Assembly (NCBI GenBank): GCA_030538415.1
Contig: JAUNTY010000021.1
Coordinates: 1-42,104 of the forward strand
Direction of reading: 5' to 3'
From: Neisseria sp.
GTDB lineage: Bacteria > Pseudomonadota > Gammaproteobacteria > Burkholderiales > Neisseriaceae
Length of the DNA stretch: 42,104 nt
Below, piece by piece: positions 31,868-41,020 of this stretch (the stretch's first letter is position 1; every line of letters begins with the position of its first letter). A program made the position numbers and the translations under genes. Under the pieces are notes generated by a model. That model did not search any database and was not told the DNA's origin. It worked only from the letters and a program-made list of their open reading frames with translations.

Positions 31868-32064
31868 ATTCTCGAATATGACAAATCCACCTCCATTCGG
31901 CAATCCATCCTACACCGAGACAAACTGTCGGATACCAATATCCGGCCTACGCTTTTCAGACGGCCTGCGGTTTGCTGATTATTCAGAATGATTTGGATTT
32001 TTTGTCATAAAAGCGCAGATGCAAGGCTGCTCAAAGAGCGCGAGGTTTACACGCGGCGCTGGCT

Positions 32065-32105
32065 GAGGCCTTTGCAAAAAAATAACCGTCGCCCCCGCCT
32101 GCGCG
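32065..32105. repeat. Solitary arm of a dRS3-type element
   Basis: GAGGCCTTTGCAAAAA followed by ATAACCGTCGC and CCGCCTGCGC. The same segment occurs inverted at 32533-32571, the right arm of the DUS-anchored element, so this is either a truncated copy or one arm of a larger nested structure. Confidence 0.65.
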
Positions 32106-32134
32106 AACTACTGTCCGGAATAACCTCAGAGGCC

Positions 32135-32331
32135 GAGGCCTTTGCAAAATACCTTTTGCTGCATCGCAAAAGCATCCGCTCCGTCATTCCGGCGCAGGCC
32201 GGAATCCATCGCTCGCCATGACACCCCATTTGAAATCAAATAACTGAATCTTGGAGAAATGGATTCCGGCCTGCGCCGGAATGACGGATGTAATGGATAT
32301 TTCCAAGAAAAAAGTATTTTGCAAAGGCCTC
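32135..32331. repeat. dRS3/NIME-like composite element B (197 bp)
   Basis: Same length and parts as element A: left arm (32135-32185), perfect 20-bp dRS3-like repeat (32186-32205), 57-bp core (32206-32262), perfect inverted dRS3 (32263-32282), right arm (32283-32331). The core is in the same orientation as in element A, but the arms are exchanged and inverted. AGGCC flanks both sides (32130-32134 and 32332-32336). Confidence 0.88.
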
Positions 32332-32596
32332 AGGCCGTCTGAAAAGCTGAAAGGCTGAAACCTTTGAAAAATTCACCTGCCCGTCGCATTCGCGCAGGCG
32401 GGTGCCCAGCCTGAAGCGACACTTCAGCTCGAACTTGCCAGCTTTGAAAATGTGCAACCTCATGATTCAGTCTGGATTTTCAGAATCAGAAAAATTGGTA
32501 GACAAGCAAAGCTGCGCTTTGCACTGGGCATCCGCCTGCGCAGGTGCGACGGTTATTTTTGCAAAGGTTTCAGCCTTTCAGCTTTTCAGACGGCCT
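32332..32596. repeat. 265-bp element with perfect 35-bp DUS-anchored inverted ends
   Basis: Bases 32332-32366 are the exact inverse of 32562-32596. Each arm begins with AGGCCGTCTGAA and ends CTGAAACCTTTG. Similarity continues inward through GTCGC and GCGCAGGCGG to GCCCAG on both sides. The roughly 115-bp centre shows no gene. It lies just downstream of proB and could also terminate that transcript. Confidence 0.85.
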
Positions 32597-32637
32597 CATC
32601 CCTACCCTCTTCCTCTGCGTCATCTTGCAACAAGACA

Positions 32638-33768
32638 TTACCAATGCAAAGCCATGTTGTCGCGGTGGATAAGTTCGTCTTCAACCACATAGCCGAGTGT
32701 CGCAGCGATGCGGTTTGAGGGCGTTTGCAGGATTTTGCCGATGTCGCTGCTGCTGTAGTTGACCAACCCGCGGGCGATTTCGCGGCCTTCGCCGTTGAGC
32801 ACGGCCACAAGTTCGCCGCGATGGAAGTGGCCGTCGACGCGCACGCAGCCGACCGGCAGCAGGCTGGCGTGTTTCTCGGCGATGGCGCGGGCGGCTCCAT
32901 CGTCGACAATCAGGCGGCCGCTAAGCTGTACATGGCCGAGCAACCATTGTTTGCGGGCGCTGATGCGGCTGTGTTCGCTGGTAAACAGCGTGCCGACCGA
33001 TTCGCCTTCTTTCAGGCGCACCAGTACTTCCGGCTCATGTCCGCTCGCCACAACCGTGGCTGCGCCGCTCAAGGCGGCACGTTTGGCCGCCAACACTTTG
33101 GTATACATGCCGCCGGTGCCGATGGCGCTGCCTGCACCACCCGCCATGTGTTCCAAATCGGGATGCTCGGCGGCGATGCGGCTGATGAGCTGCGCTTGCG
33201 GGTTTTTGCGCGGATCGCTGTCATACAGGCCTTGCTGGTCGGTGAGAATCACCAGCGCGTCGGCTTCTACGAGGTTGGTGACGAGTGCGCCGAGGGTATC
33301 GTTGTCGCCCAGCTTGATTTCGTCGGTGGTGACGGTGTCGTTTTCATTGATAATGGGCACAATGCCTTTGTCCAGCAGGGTGCGCAAGGTGCTGCGGGCA
33401 TTGAGGTAGCGGGTGCGGTTACTCAAATCTTCATGGGTAAGCAGGATTTGGGCGGTGTGGATGCCGTGCGGCTCGAAGGCGTTTTCATAGGCGCGGGCGA
33501 TGCTCATCTGCCCCACCGCTGCGGCAGCCTGCAATTCGTTGATGGCTTTCGGGCGCTTCGGCCAGCCCAGCCGTTTGATGCCTTCGGCAATGGCGCCGCT
33601 GGAAACAAATATCACTTGTGCGCCGCGTTGGTGCAGCTGCGCAATCTGCGCCGCCCAGCGGTTTAAGGCAGCCTGGTCTATGCCTTTGCCGCCGTCTGTT
33701 ACCAGGCTGGAGCCGACTTTGACTACCAGCAACTCTGCTTCGGAGAGGTTTTCAATCGCTTTTTGCAT
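32638..33768 (-). CDS. proB: Glutamate 5-kinase
   Basis: 376 aa. It phosphorylates L-glutamate in the first step of proline synthesis and is feedback-inhibited by proline in the family. The amino acid kinase domain (about 10-255) has [46 protein letters not shown] and [17 protein letters not shown]-terminal PUA domain covers about 275-370 ([24 protein letters not shown]). The partner gene proA is not in this window. GGAA precedes the start. It is flanked by repeats on both sides. Confidence 0.96.
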   Translation of the reverse strand: MQKAIENLSEAELLVVKVGSSLVTDGGKGIDQAALNRWAAQIAQLHQRGAQVIFVSSGAIAEGIKRLGWPKRPKAINELQAAAAVGQMSIARAYENAFEPHGIHTAQILLTHEDLSNRTRYLNARSTLRTLLDKGIVPIINENDTVTTDEIKLGDNDTLGALVTNLVEADALVILTDQQGLYDSDPRKNPQAQLISRIAAEHPDLEHMAGGAGSAIGTGGMYTKVLAAKRAALSGAATVVASGHEPEVLVRLKEGESVGTLFTSEHSRISARKQWLLGHVQLSGRLIVDDGAARAIAEKHASLLPVGCVRVDGHFHRGELVAVLNGEGREIARGLVNYSSSDIGKILQTPSNRIAATLGYVVEDELIHRDNMALHW

Positions 33769-33796
33769 GATTAAGATTCCGTTTCAGACGGCCACT

Positions 33797-33835
33797 GGGG
33801 CTTCCTGACAGCGAAGCGGTGTCAGGAAGCCCTAG
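33797..33835. repeat. Hairpin repeat, copy 2
   Basis: GGGCTTCCTGAC (33798-33809) pairs with GTCAGGAAGCCC (33821-33832). It is nearly identical to the copy at 21438-21478 and lies between the DUF2818 gene and proB. Confidence 0.8.
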
Positions 33836-33860
33836 AGTCGTTGTTTACCGCATTGAAAAA

Positions 33861-34160
33861 TTATTGCCGATGTTTGCTGTGCCAGAAATAGCGCCACACA
33901 AAAGCCGGAAAGGCGAAAATCAGATACAGACAAGCCACGGTGACATAAAATTCCCAGTCCTGACTATGCACCATGCCTGCCCGCGATTCCAGCAAATAGG
34001 CAAGCACTCCGGTGATGCCGAATCCGACCGCCAATTCCAACAAGTGGTGGCCGAAATGCTTGCGGCTCAGTTTGACGATGCCAAACAGACGGTTGCTTAA
34101 AAAAGGCGCGTTGGCAAAAATCAGCGCCAACAGCAGTAAAATATACATGGAAGCGGTCAT
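33861..34160 (-). CDS. DUF2818 family membrane protein
   Basis: 99 aa with three hydrophobic segments (about 5-20, 40-58, 70-92). The pattern, with APFLSNRLFGIV and KHFGHHLLELAVGFGITG, fits the DUF2818 family, which in betaproteobacteria usually sits directly after nuoN. Here it is in the right order and strand but 359 bp from nuoN, with a terminator and a Correia-type element between. The function is unknown; a role with complex I is inference from position. A second ATG 12 bases in is possible. Confidence 0.8.
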   Translation of the reverse strand: MTASMYILLLLALIFANAPFLSNRLFGIVKLSRKHFGHHLLELAVGFGITGVLAYLLESRAGMVHSQDWEFYVTVACLYLIFAFPAFVWRYFWHSKHRQ

Positions 34161-34191
34161 AACAGACTTTCAGGGGTTTCAGACGGCCTTG

Positions 34192-34297
34192 TATAGCCGT
34201 TCCAATTTAGTTTGATACAGCGTTGCTGCGCCTTGCCGTACTATCTGTACTGTCTGCGGCTTGCTGCCTTGTCTCAATCTAAATTGAAACGACTATA
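34192..34297. mobile_element. Full-length Correia-type element (106 bp)
   Basis: Ends TATAGCCGTTCCAATTTAG and TATAGTCGTTTCAATTTAG (right end read inverted). The interior GCCGTACTATCTGTACTGTC is canonical. The size equals the classical short Correia form. This is a third end subtype in the window. A DUS adjoins each side. Confidence 0.92.
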
Positions 34298-34470
34298 CCT
34301 TTCAGACGGCCTCTTTTTTAAAACTGATTAAATGTAAAACAGCATTATCCGGATGGCAAAGTGCCAGCAACATCATATGAAGTGTAAGTTGCCTGGCTAT
34401 TCTTTCTTCGAATCAGCCTGTCATGCGGTTCTCTTTCTTCACGCCACCCGACAATCACCACTATATTAAC

Positions 34471-34497
34471 AAAAACGGCAACCCGGGTGGGCTGCCG
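34471..34497 (-). terminator. Terminator after nuoN
   Basis: On the minus strand a 9-bp stem, CGGCAGCCC with GGGTTGCCG (one G-U pair) around a four-base loop, is followed by TTTTTGTT. It lies 23 bp after the nuoN stop codon and ends the nuo operon. Confidence 0.88.
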
Positions 34498-34519
34498 CTG
34501 CCTATTTCTTTTAGCGGAT

Positions 34520-35962
34520 TCAAAGCGTATTTTGCAGCGCTTTCACGCACCAATCCATCACCCACTGCGGCATCACGCCCCACAGCAGCAGCAACAGCGC
34601 GTTTACCGACAATACCACTTTGGCCGTCATGCTGCCGCCAATCGTCTGCTCGCTACCGGCCTGGTCGAAATACATGGTTTTTACCACGCGCAGATAATAG
34701 AAAGCACCAACCAGCGACATAATCACGGCAAACACGGAAATCCACACATAGCCTTCCGACAACAATGCCTTGATTACTGCAAATTTCGCATAGAAGCCCA
34801 TCAACGGCGGGATACCGGCCATGGAAAACATTGCCAGCAGCATCAGGAATGCATACCAGGCGTGGCGTTGGTTCAGGCCGGCCAGATCACTGACTTCTTC
34901 ACATTCGTATGCTTCGTTGGAAAGCAGCATCAATACGCCGAAGCCCACCAAGCCCATCACCACATAGGCAATCGCATAATAAAGACCGACGGCAAAACCA
35001 ATGGCGCCCGCCATAAACGCCAATAACACAAAGCCCATATGCGAAATGGTGGAATAGGCCAACATGCGTTTGAGATTGGTTTGCATGATGGCGGCCAAGT
35101 TCCCCACCAACAACGAAGCCACTGCCAAGATTGCCAGCATTTGCGTCCAATCGGCTGCAATGGTGCCGAGGCCGGTGACCAGAATGCGAAAAGCAAACAC
35201 CACTGCTGCAATTTTCGGCAAAGTGCCCACGAAAGCGGCCACGGAAGTAGGCGCACCTTGGTATACATCAGGCACCCACATGTGAAATGGCACGGCGCCG
35301 AGCTTGAACGCCACAGCCACCACGATGAAGACCAGGCCGAGTTTCAACAGCCATTCGTTGGCCTGTCCATCGTAAGCGCTGGCCAATACACTGGCAAATT
35401 CCAGCGAGCCGGTCGCACCATATACCATGGAAATACCATACAAGAGCAAACCGGAAGCCAGCGCGCCCAATACAAAATATTTCAAGGCGGCTTCCGCAGC
35501 CACGGAAGAATCACGGCGCAGGGCAATCATGGCATACAGCGCCAGCGACAGCAGCTCCAGGCCGATATAGGCAGTGAGAAAGTGACCGGCACTTACCATC
35601 ACGCTCATCCCCGCCAGTGCAAACAACGACAAAGTATAAAATTCGCCTTTGAAAATGTCGCGGCTCTGGTTATAGGGCTTGCTGTAAACCAGCAAGGCAA
35701 AAAGGCCGACATACATGACCATTTTTGCCAACTGTGACATCCCGTCGGCGATGTACATGCCGTTGAAAGCAGATACGCTGCCGGGCGACCATACCGCCCA
35801 TTGGGTTGCTGCGGTAATCACCAACGTCAACAGGGTAAGCCAGTGGGTAATTTGACGGTTTTTGTCACTAATCCACAAATCTGCCAGCAATACGATGCCA
35901 AGTGCCGAAAGCAAAACAATTTCAGGCATGGCGGAAATTAAATTCAAATCTGTCCAGTTCAT
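34520..35962 (-). CDS. nuoN: NADH-quinone oxidoreductase subunit N
   Basis: Antiporter-like membrane subunit of complex I (480 aa, about 14 helices). Signature segments are HMWVPDVYQGAPTSVAAFVGTLPK with a helix-borne Lys, LKRMLAYSTISHMGFVLLAF, and GIPPLMGFYAKFAVIKALL. The GAGGTG ribosome-binding site lies close to the start, 9 bp after nuoM. It is the last canonical nuo gene, followed by a strong terminator. Confidence 0.97.
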   Translation of the reverse strand: MNWTDLNLISAMPEIVLLSALGIVLLADLWISDKNRQITHWLTLLTLVITAATQWAVWSPGSVSAFNGMYIADGMSQLAKMVMYVGLFALLVYSKPYNQSRDIFKGEFYTLSLFALAGMSVMVSAGHFLTAYIGLELLSLALYAMIALRRDSSVAAEAALKYFVLGALASGLLLYGISMVYGATGSLEFASVLASAYDGQANEWLLKLGLVFIVVAVAFKLGAVPFHMWVPDVYQGAPTSVAAFVGTLPKIAAVVFAFRILVTGLGTIAADWTQMLAILAVASLLVGNLAAIMQTNLKRMLAYSTISHMGFVLLAFMAGAIGFAVGLYYAIAYVVMGLVGFGVLMLLSNEAYECEEVSDLAGLNQRHAWYAFLMLLAMFSMAGIPPLMGFYAKFAVIKALLSEGYVWISVFAVIMSLVGAFYYLRVVKTMYFDQAGSEQTIGGSMTAKVVLSVNALLLLLWGVMPQWVMDWCVKALQNTL

Positions 35963-35971
35963 TCACACACC

Positions 35972-37474
35972 TCAAATTTTGCTTTGTGCCACTTGGGCGA
36001 TCAAGTCATTGGCTGCCTGATGCACCACGCCGATAAAAGCCTGCGGATACAGACCCATGCCCAATACGGCAACCGCCAGAATGGCCAAAATAGCAAACTC
36101 ACGGCAATTGATGTCCTGCATTTTTTCCACTTCCGGATTGGTAATAGCGCCGAAAATCACCCGCTTATACATCCACAAGGTATAGGAAGCGCCGTAAATC
36201 AGTGTCAGCGCAGCCAGCGCGCCCACCCAGAAATTCACTTCCACCGCACCCATAATCACCATGAATTCGCCCACAAAGCCTGATGTGGCAGGCAAACCGG
36301 CATTGGCCATACCGAAAAGCATCATAAAGGCAGCGAATTTCGGCATGACATTGACCACACCGCCGTAATCGGCAATATTACGCGTATGCAAACGGTCATA
36401 CATCACACCGATACACATGAACATTGCCGCCGATACGAAGCCGTGTGAAATCATCTGGATAATCGCGCCTTTCAAAGCCCAATCATTCAAGTAGCCGCCG
36501 CTGAACAAAAACATACCCAAGGTCACAAAACCCATGTGACTGATGGACGAATAAGCCACCAGTTTTTTCATGTCGGTTTGCACCAAAGCCACCATGCCGA
36601 TGTAAATCACCGCAATCAGGCTCAGTACAATAATCACCGGCGCAAAATAGCGTGAGGCATCCGGCAAAATCGGCAGGATAAAACGCAGGAAACCGTAAGC
36701 GCCGACTTTCAGCGTAATCGCCGCCAACACCATAGAACCGCCGGTCGGCGCTTCCACGTGGGCATCCGGCAACCAGGTATGCACCGGCCACATCGGCACT
36801 TTCACCGCAAAAGAAAGGAAGAACGCAATAAACAGCAATTGCTGCACACCCAGCGGAATCTGCTTGATATTTTGAAAGTCAACAATCGAGAAGCTACCGC
36901 CGGCCTGATAAGACAGATAAACCATCGCCACCAGCATCAACAGCGAACCCATCAGCGTGTAGAGAAACAGTTTGATTGAAGCATACACGCGGCGCGGGCC
37001 GCCCCAAACACCGATAATCAGGTAGAGCGGAATCAGCATGCCTTCGAAAAACACGTAAAACAGAATCGCATCCTGCGCGGCAAACGCACCGTTGATCAAA
37101 CCCGACATGATCAGAAAGGCTGCCATGTATTGTGCCGGTCGCTTCTGAATCACCTGCCAACCGGCCAATACTACCATCAGTGTGATGAAACTGTTTAAAA
37201 TGACAAACAGCACGGAGATACCGTCCACACCCAAGGCATAGTTGATATTGAGCACGGGAATCCAGCTGTGAAATTCGGCAAACTGATAGCCGCCGTTCAA
37301 CCGGTCAAACTGCGTAAACAGCGGCAGTGTAACCAGAAAACCGGCCAATGAACCGATAAAAGCCAATACACGGGCAATACCGGCGCGGCTGTCGGAGCCG
37401 GTTGCCAACACCAGCACACCGGCTGCTATCGGCACCCAAATGGCCAAACTGAGTAAGTTATCAAACATATTCAT
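35972..37474 (-). CDS. nuoM: NADH-quinone oxidoreductase subunit M
   Basis: Antiporter-like proton channel subunit (500 aa, about 14 helices). LGVDGISVLFVILNSFITL, FEGMLIPLYLIIGVWGG (conserved Glu), VPMWPVHTWLPDAHVEAPT and MKKLVAYSSISHMGFVTLG are characteristic. Translation may start at 37474 or at the ATG six bases later, which has better spacing from AGG. It lies between nuoL and nuoN. Confidence 0.97.
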   Translation of the reverse strand: MNMFDNLLSLAIWVPIAAGVLVLATGSDSRAGIARVLAFIGSLAGFLVTLPLFTQFDRLNGGYQFAEFHSWIPVLNINYALGVDGISVLFVILNSFITLMVVLAGWQVIQKRPAQYMAAFLIMSGLINGAFAAQDAILFYVFFEGMLIPLYLIIGVWGGPRRVYASIKLFLYTLMGSLLMLVAMVYLSYQAGGSFSIVDFQNIKQIPLGVQQLLFIAFFLSFAVKVPMWPVHTWLPDAHVEAPTGGSMVLAAITLKVGAYGFLRFILPILPDASRYFAPVIIVLSLIAVIYIGMVALVQTDMKKLVAYSSISHMGFVTLGMFLFSGGYLNDWALKGAIIQMISHGFVSAAMFMCIGVMYDRLHTRNIADYGGVVNVMPKFAAFMMLFGMANAGLPATSGFVGEFMVIMGAVEVNFWVGALAALTLIYGASYTLWMYKRVIFGAITNPEVEKMQDINCREFAILAILAVAVLGMGLYPQAFIGVVHQAANDLIAQVAQSKI

Positions 37475-37504
37475 AACCTGTTTATTCTAAAATTGATTCC
37501 CACA

Positions 37505-39535
37505 TTAACCGGCAAACAAGCGCCAGAATGTCATGCCTACCAACACCAGTACACCAAACACCATTGCCGCCGCATAAGTGTAGATAAAGCCGGTCTGCAT
37601 TTTGCGTACCTGGGCAGCGATGGCACCCACCAGTTTGGCAGAGCCGTTGACGATGCCGTTGTCGATAATGGCAGTGTCGCCCACTTTCCAGAAGAAATTA
37701 CCCAATGCACGGGTGCCTTTGGCAAAGACATTGAAGTAAATCACATCAAGGTAATATTTGTTGTCGAGCAGCTTGTAAACCGGGCTGAACGCTGCGGCGA
37801 TTTTGGCGGGTAGATGCGGAGCCTTCACATACAGCACCCAAGCCGCCACCACACCGGCAATTGCCAGATACAGCACCGGAGTTTGCAGGCTGTGTGTTAC
37901 CATTGCCAAGGGGCCGTGGAATTCTTCTTTCAGCAGCGCCATGGTCGGGTGCGCTTCGGTATTCACATAAATCACATCTTTGAAGAAGTCGCCGTACAGC
38001 ATCGGTTCGATAACGATATAGCCGATAATGACCGAGGGAATCGCCAGCAAAATCAATGGCAAGGTCACTACCCACGGGCTTTCGTGCGGATTGTCGTTTT
38101 TACCGAGACCGTGATGCTCTTCCTCGTCATGATGTTCATCGTGGTGGTGCTCGGTTTCACGCCATTTTTCCTTGCCGTGGAACACCATAAAGTATTGGCG
38201 GAAAGCATAAAATGCGGTCACGAACACGCTGGCCAATACTGCGAAGTAGGCAAAGCCGCTGCCCGGCAGGGTACTGGCATGTGCGGCTTCAATAATCGAA
38301 TCTTTCGAATAGAAACCTGAGAAGAAAGGTGTGCCAATCAGAGACAGGGTGCCCAGTAACATGGTAATCCAGGTAATTGGCATGTATTTTTTCAAATTAC
38401 CCATATTGCGCATATCCTGATCGTGGTGCATGCCGATGATGGCACTACCGGCAGCCAAGAACAGCAAGGCTTTAAAGAAAGCATGCGTCATCACATGAAA
38501 CATGGCAATCGAGTAAGCAGATGCGCCCAGCGCCACGGTCATATAGCCCAATTGCGACAGGGTCGAATAAGCCACCACGCGCTTGATGTCGTTTTGAATC
38601 GTACCGAGGAAACCCATAAACAGCGCGGTAATGGCACCAATCACCATAATGAAGCTCAATGCCGTGCTGCTCATTTCATACATCGGCGACATCCGCGACA
38701 CCATAAACAGACCGGCGGTCACCATGGTGGCGGCGTGAATCAAAGCAGAAATCGGCGTCGGGCCTTCCATCGAATCGGGCAGCCACACGTGCAGCGGAAA
38801 TTGCGCCGATTTACCCATTGCACCGACAAACAGCAACAGACAGGTTACCGTCATCAGCGACCATTCCATGCCGGGGAAAAGCTGGATGGTGGCATTTTGC
38901 AGGTTCGGCAGATAGGCAAACACATCGGCATAGCGCAGGCTGCCGCCGAAATAAGCCAACACCAAACCGATACCGAGCAGGAAACCGAAGTCGCCGACAC
39001 GGTTGACCAAAAAGGCTTTCAGGTTGGCAAAAATGGCGCTTTCCCGTTTGAAGTAGAAACCGATCAATAGATAAGACACCAAACCCACCGCTTCCCAACC
39101 GAAGAAGAGTTGGACGAAGTTGTTGCTCATCACCAACATCAGCATCGAGAAGGTAAACAGCGAAATATAACTGAAAAAGCGCTGATAGCCGACTTTTTCA
39201 TCGTGCATATAACCAATGGTGTAAATATGCACCATCAGCGACACACTGGTCACCACCACCATCATCATGGCCGTCAGGCTGTCGACCAGAAAGCCGACAG
39301 AGAAATCCAGCCCGCCCATGGTCAACCAGGTATAGACGTTTTCATCGTATTTACTGCGGCTGCCGTCAATAAAGCCGTACAGCACCCAGGCAGACAGCAC
39401 GGTGGAAAGCGCTACACCCAGAATGGTAACCGTGTGTGCGCCTGCACGGCCGATTTGTTTGCCAAACAGACCGGCCAGCAGCGAACCGACAAGCGGCGCC
39501 AAGGCAATGGTCAGATATAAGCTCATATTATCCAT
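37505..39535 (-). CDS. nuoL: NADH-quinone oxidoreductase subunit L
   Basis: Distal antiporter-like subunit (676 aa) with the C-terminal lateral helix that braces the membrane arm. FFGWEAVGLVSYLLIGFYF, FPLHVWLPDSMEGPTPISAL and IKRVVAYSTLSQLGYMTVAL are diagnostic. A charged cytoplasmic or interhelix loop at about residues 459-476 is packed with His, Asp and Glu. Length is above the E. coli form, and I recall similar length in Neisseria. GGAG lies 11 bases before the start. Confidence 0.97.
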   Translation of the reverse strand: MDNMSLYLTIALAPLVGSLLAGLFGKQIGRAGAHTVTILGVALSTVLSAWVLYGFIDGSRSKYDENVYTWLTMGGLDFSVGFLVDSLTAMMMVVVTSVSLMVHIYTIGYMHDEKVGYQRFFSYISLFTFSMLMLVMSNNFVQLFFGWEAVGLVSYLLIGFYFKRESAIFANLKAFLVNRVGDFGFLLGIGLVLAYFGGSLRYADVFAYLPNLQNATIQLFPGMEWSLMTVTCLLLFVGAMGKSAQFPLHVWLPDSMEGPTPISALIHAATMVTAGLFMVSRMSPMYEMSSTALSFIMVIGAITALFMGFLGTIQNDIKRVVAYSTLSQLGYMTVALGASAYSIAMFHVMTHAFFKALLFLAAGSAIIGMHHDQDMRNMGNLKKYMPITWITMLLGTLSLIGTPFFSGFYSKDSIIEAAHASTLPGSGFAYFAVLASVFVTAFYAFRQYFMVFHGKEKWRETEHHHDEHHDEEEHHGLGKNDNPHESPWVVTLPLILLAIPSVIIGYIVIEPMLYGDFFKDVIYVNTEAHPTMALLKEEFHGPLAMVTHSLQTPVLYLAIAGVVAAWVLYVKAPHLPAKIAAAFSPVYKLLDNKYYLDVIYFNVFAKGTRALGNFFWKVGDTAIIDNGIVNGSAKLVGAIAAQVRKMQTGFIYTYAAAMVFGVLVLVGMTFWRLFAG

Positions 39536-39552
39536 TATTCTTATTCTCCCGA

Positions 39553-39858
39553 TTAACCTTTAAGGCTGTCCAAATCGGCCACATTGATGGTACTGCGGTT
39601 ACGGAATACCAATACCATAATTGCCAGACCAATGGCCGACTCTGCCGCAGCCACCGTCAACACGAAGAAGACGAAAATCTGGCCGGCGGTGTCGCCCAAA
39701 TACTGAGAAAATGCGATGAAATTGAAGTTTACCGCCAACAGCATCAACTCAATCGACATCAACAAAATCAACACGTTTTTACGGTTCATAAAAATGCCCA
39801 TCGCGCTGATGCCGAACAGGAGTGCGGCCAAAACCAGATAATGCGTAATGGTAATCAT
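39553..39858 (-). CDS. nuoK: NADH-quinone oxidoreductase subunit K
   Basis: Small three-helix membrane subunit (101 aa). The buried glutamates used in proton transfer are visible in [18 protein letters not shown] and in [18 protein letters not shown]. The ATG overlaps the nuoJ stop codon, so translation is coupled. Confidence 0.97.
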   Translation of the reverse strand: MITITHYLVLAALLFGISAMGIFMNRKNVLILLMSIELMLLAVNFNFIAFSQYLGDTAGQIFVFFVLTVAAAESAIGLAIMVLVFRNRSTINVADLDSLKG

Positions 39859-40514
39859 GCTTTGCCCTCACCTTCTTGTTGGTCGTCTGAAACTTCTTCA
39901 CCCTCAGGCTGTTGCACTACAGGCGCCATTTTGACCAGGCGCATACGGCCTTCGTTGGGGTTCACTTTGACCTGATCGGCAGGATTGATGCGGCGCGGAT
40001 TGAAGGTTTTGCGGTGTACCAGTGCAATCGCCGCTACCATACCCAACAACAACAGCACGGCCGCCAGCTCAAACGGCAACAGGTAAGTGGTGTAAATCTG
40101 ACTGCCCAAATCACGGATATTGCTGTAATCGGCAGGAACATCCTGCATCAGGCCGAATGCGGCCAGATTGGTTTTCGGATTCACCAAAATCAGAATCAGC
40201 GCAATGGCCATCAATACACCCACAATACCGGCCACCGGTGCATGCCGCCAAAATCCGGCACGCATTTCTTCAATGTCGATATTCAGCATCATCACCACAA
40301 ACAGGAACAGCACCATCACCGCGCCCACATACACTACCACCAGCACAATACCGAGAAATTCGGCCTGCATCAGCATCCAAATCATGGCGCTGATACAGAA
40401 AGTCAGCACCAGATACAGCGTTGCATGCACCGGGTTTTTGGCGGTTACGGTTTTCAGCGCACCAAACAACACGATGGCCGCCAACACATAAAATAAAATC
40501 AGGGAAAACGTCAT
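39855..40514 (-). CDS. nuoJ: NADH-quinone oxidoreductase subunit J
   Basis: Five-helix membrane subunit (219 aa). [25 protein letters not shown] and [19 protein letters not shown] are typical; the latter includes the pi-bulge helix. The C-terminus carries a hydrophilic tail rich in Glu and Gln (about 195-219). Translation could begin at a TTG 15 bases earlier, but GAGGAG sits correctly before the ATG at 40514. Confidence 0.96.
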   Translation of the reverse strand: MTFSLILFYVLAAIVLFGALKTVTAKNPVHATLYLVLTFCISAMIWMLMQAEFLGIVLVVVYVGAVMVLFLFVVMMLNIDIEEMRAGFWRHAPVAGIVGVLMAIALILILVNPKTNLAAFGLMQDVPADYSNIRDLGSQIYTTYLLPFELAAVLLLLGMVAAIALVHRKTFNPRRINPADQVKVNPNEGRMRLVKMAPVVQQPEGEEVSDDQQEGEGKA

Positions 40515-40525
40515 TATTCCGCTCC

Positions 40526-41005
40526 TCAACGGTACGGTGCGTCAGCCGCCTTGCGTTTGGCGATTTCACTCTCGTAGCGATCGCCGATAGCCAGCAGCAT
40601 CGGTTTGGTATAATACAAATCACCGCGTTTCTCGCCGTGATATTCCAGAATATGCGTTTCTACAATCGCATCAACCGGGCAGGCTTCTTCACAGAAACCA
40701 CAGAAGATGCATTTGGTCAAATCAATATCATAGCGAGTGGTGCGGCGGGTGCCGTCTTCACGCTGCTCAGATTCGATGTTGATGGCCAGCGCCGGGCAAA
40801 CCGCTTCACACAGCTTGCAAGCAATACAGCGCTCTTCACCGTTAGGATAGCGGCGTTGCGCATGCAAACCCCGGAAACGCACCGACTGCGGTGTTTTCTC
40901 TTCGGGAAAATAAATGGTTTCTTTGCGGGCGAAAAAGTTTTTGAGCGTCACGCCCATGCCTTTTACCAATTCGCCGAGCAAAAAGGTTTTGACTAAATTG
41001 GTCAT
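40526..41005 (-). CDS. nuoI: NADH-quinone oxidoreductase subunit I
   Basis: Peripheral-arm protein (159 aa) carrying iron-sulfur clusters N6a and N6b. Both 4Fe-4S motifs are intact: Cys60, 63, 66, 70 ([12 protein letters not shown]) and Cys99, 102, 105, 109 ([12 protein letters not shown]). The start has a strong GGGAGGAG site. It lies between nuoH and nuoJ. Confidence 0.98.
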   Translation of the reverse strand: MTNLVKTFLLGELVKGMGVTLKNFFARKETIYFPEEKTPQSVRFRGLHAQRRYPNGEERCIACKLCEAVCPALAINIESEQREDGTRRTTRYDIDLTKCIFCGFCEEACPVDAIVETHILEYHGEKRGDLYYTKPMLLAIGDRYESEIAKRKAADAPYR

Positions 41006-41020
41006 TTTGTTTCTCCTCCC

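Larger units (their letters stand above)
31446..32637. other. 1.2-kb intergenic region without genes
   Basis: No credible coding sequence. The left half holds two CCCTCTC...GAGAGGG-type inverted repeats (31653-31672 and about 31799-31819), single DUS and a 9-bp tandem repeat. The right half is a stack of dRS3-type elements (32065-32596). Open frames crossing it are low-complexity or made of repeat sequence. Confidence 0.8.
34161..34519. other. Intergenic region between nuoN and the DUF2818 gene
   Basis: It contains the nuo operon terminator (34471-34497), two DUS and a 106-bp Correia-type element. The 170 bp between terminator and element show no gene and no clear promoter. Confidence 0.75.

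Noticed and set aside
31451-31903. Minus-strand open frame of 150 codons in the phoB-proB gap
   Set aside because: Composed of a 9-bp tandem repeat and inverted repeats; PAQPAQ composition, no ribosome-binding site, no recognisable domain.
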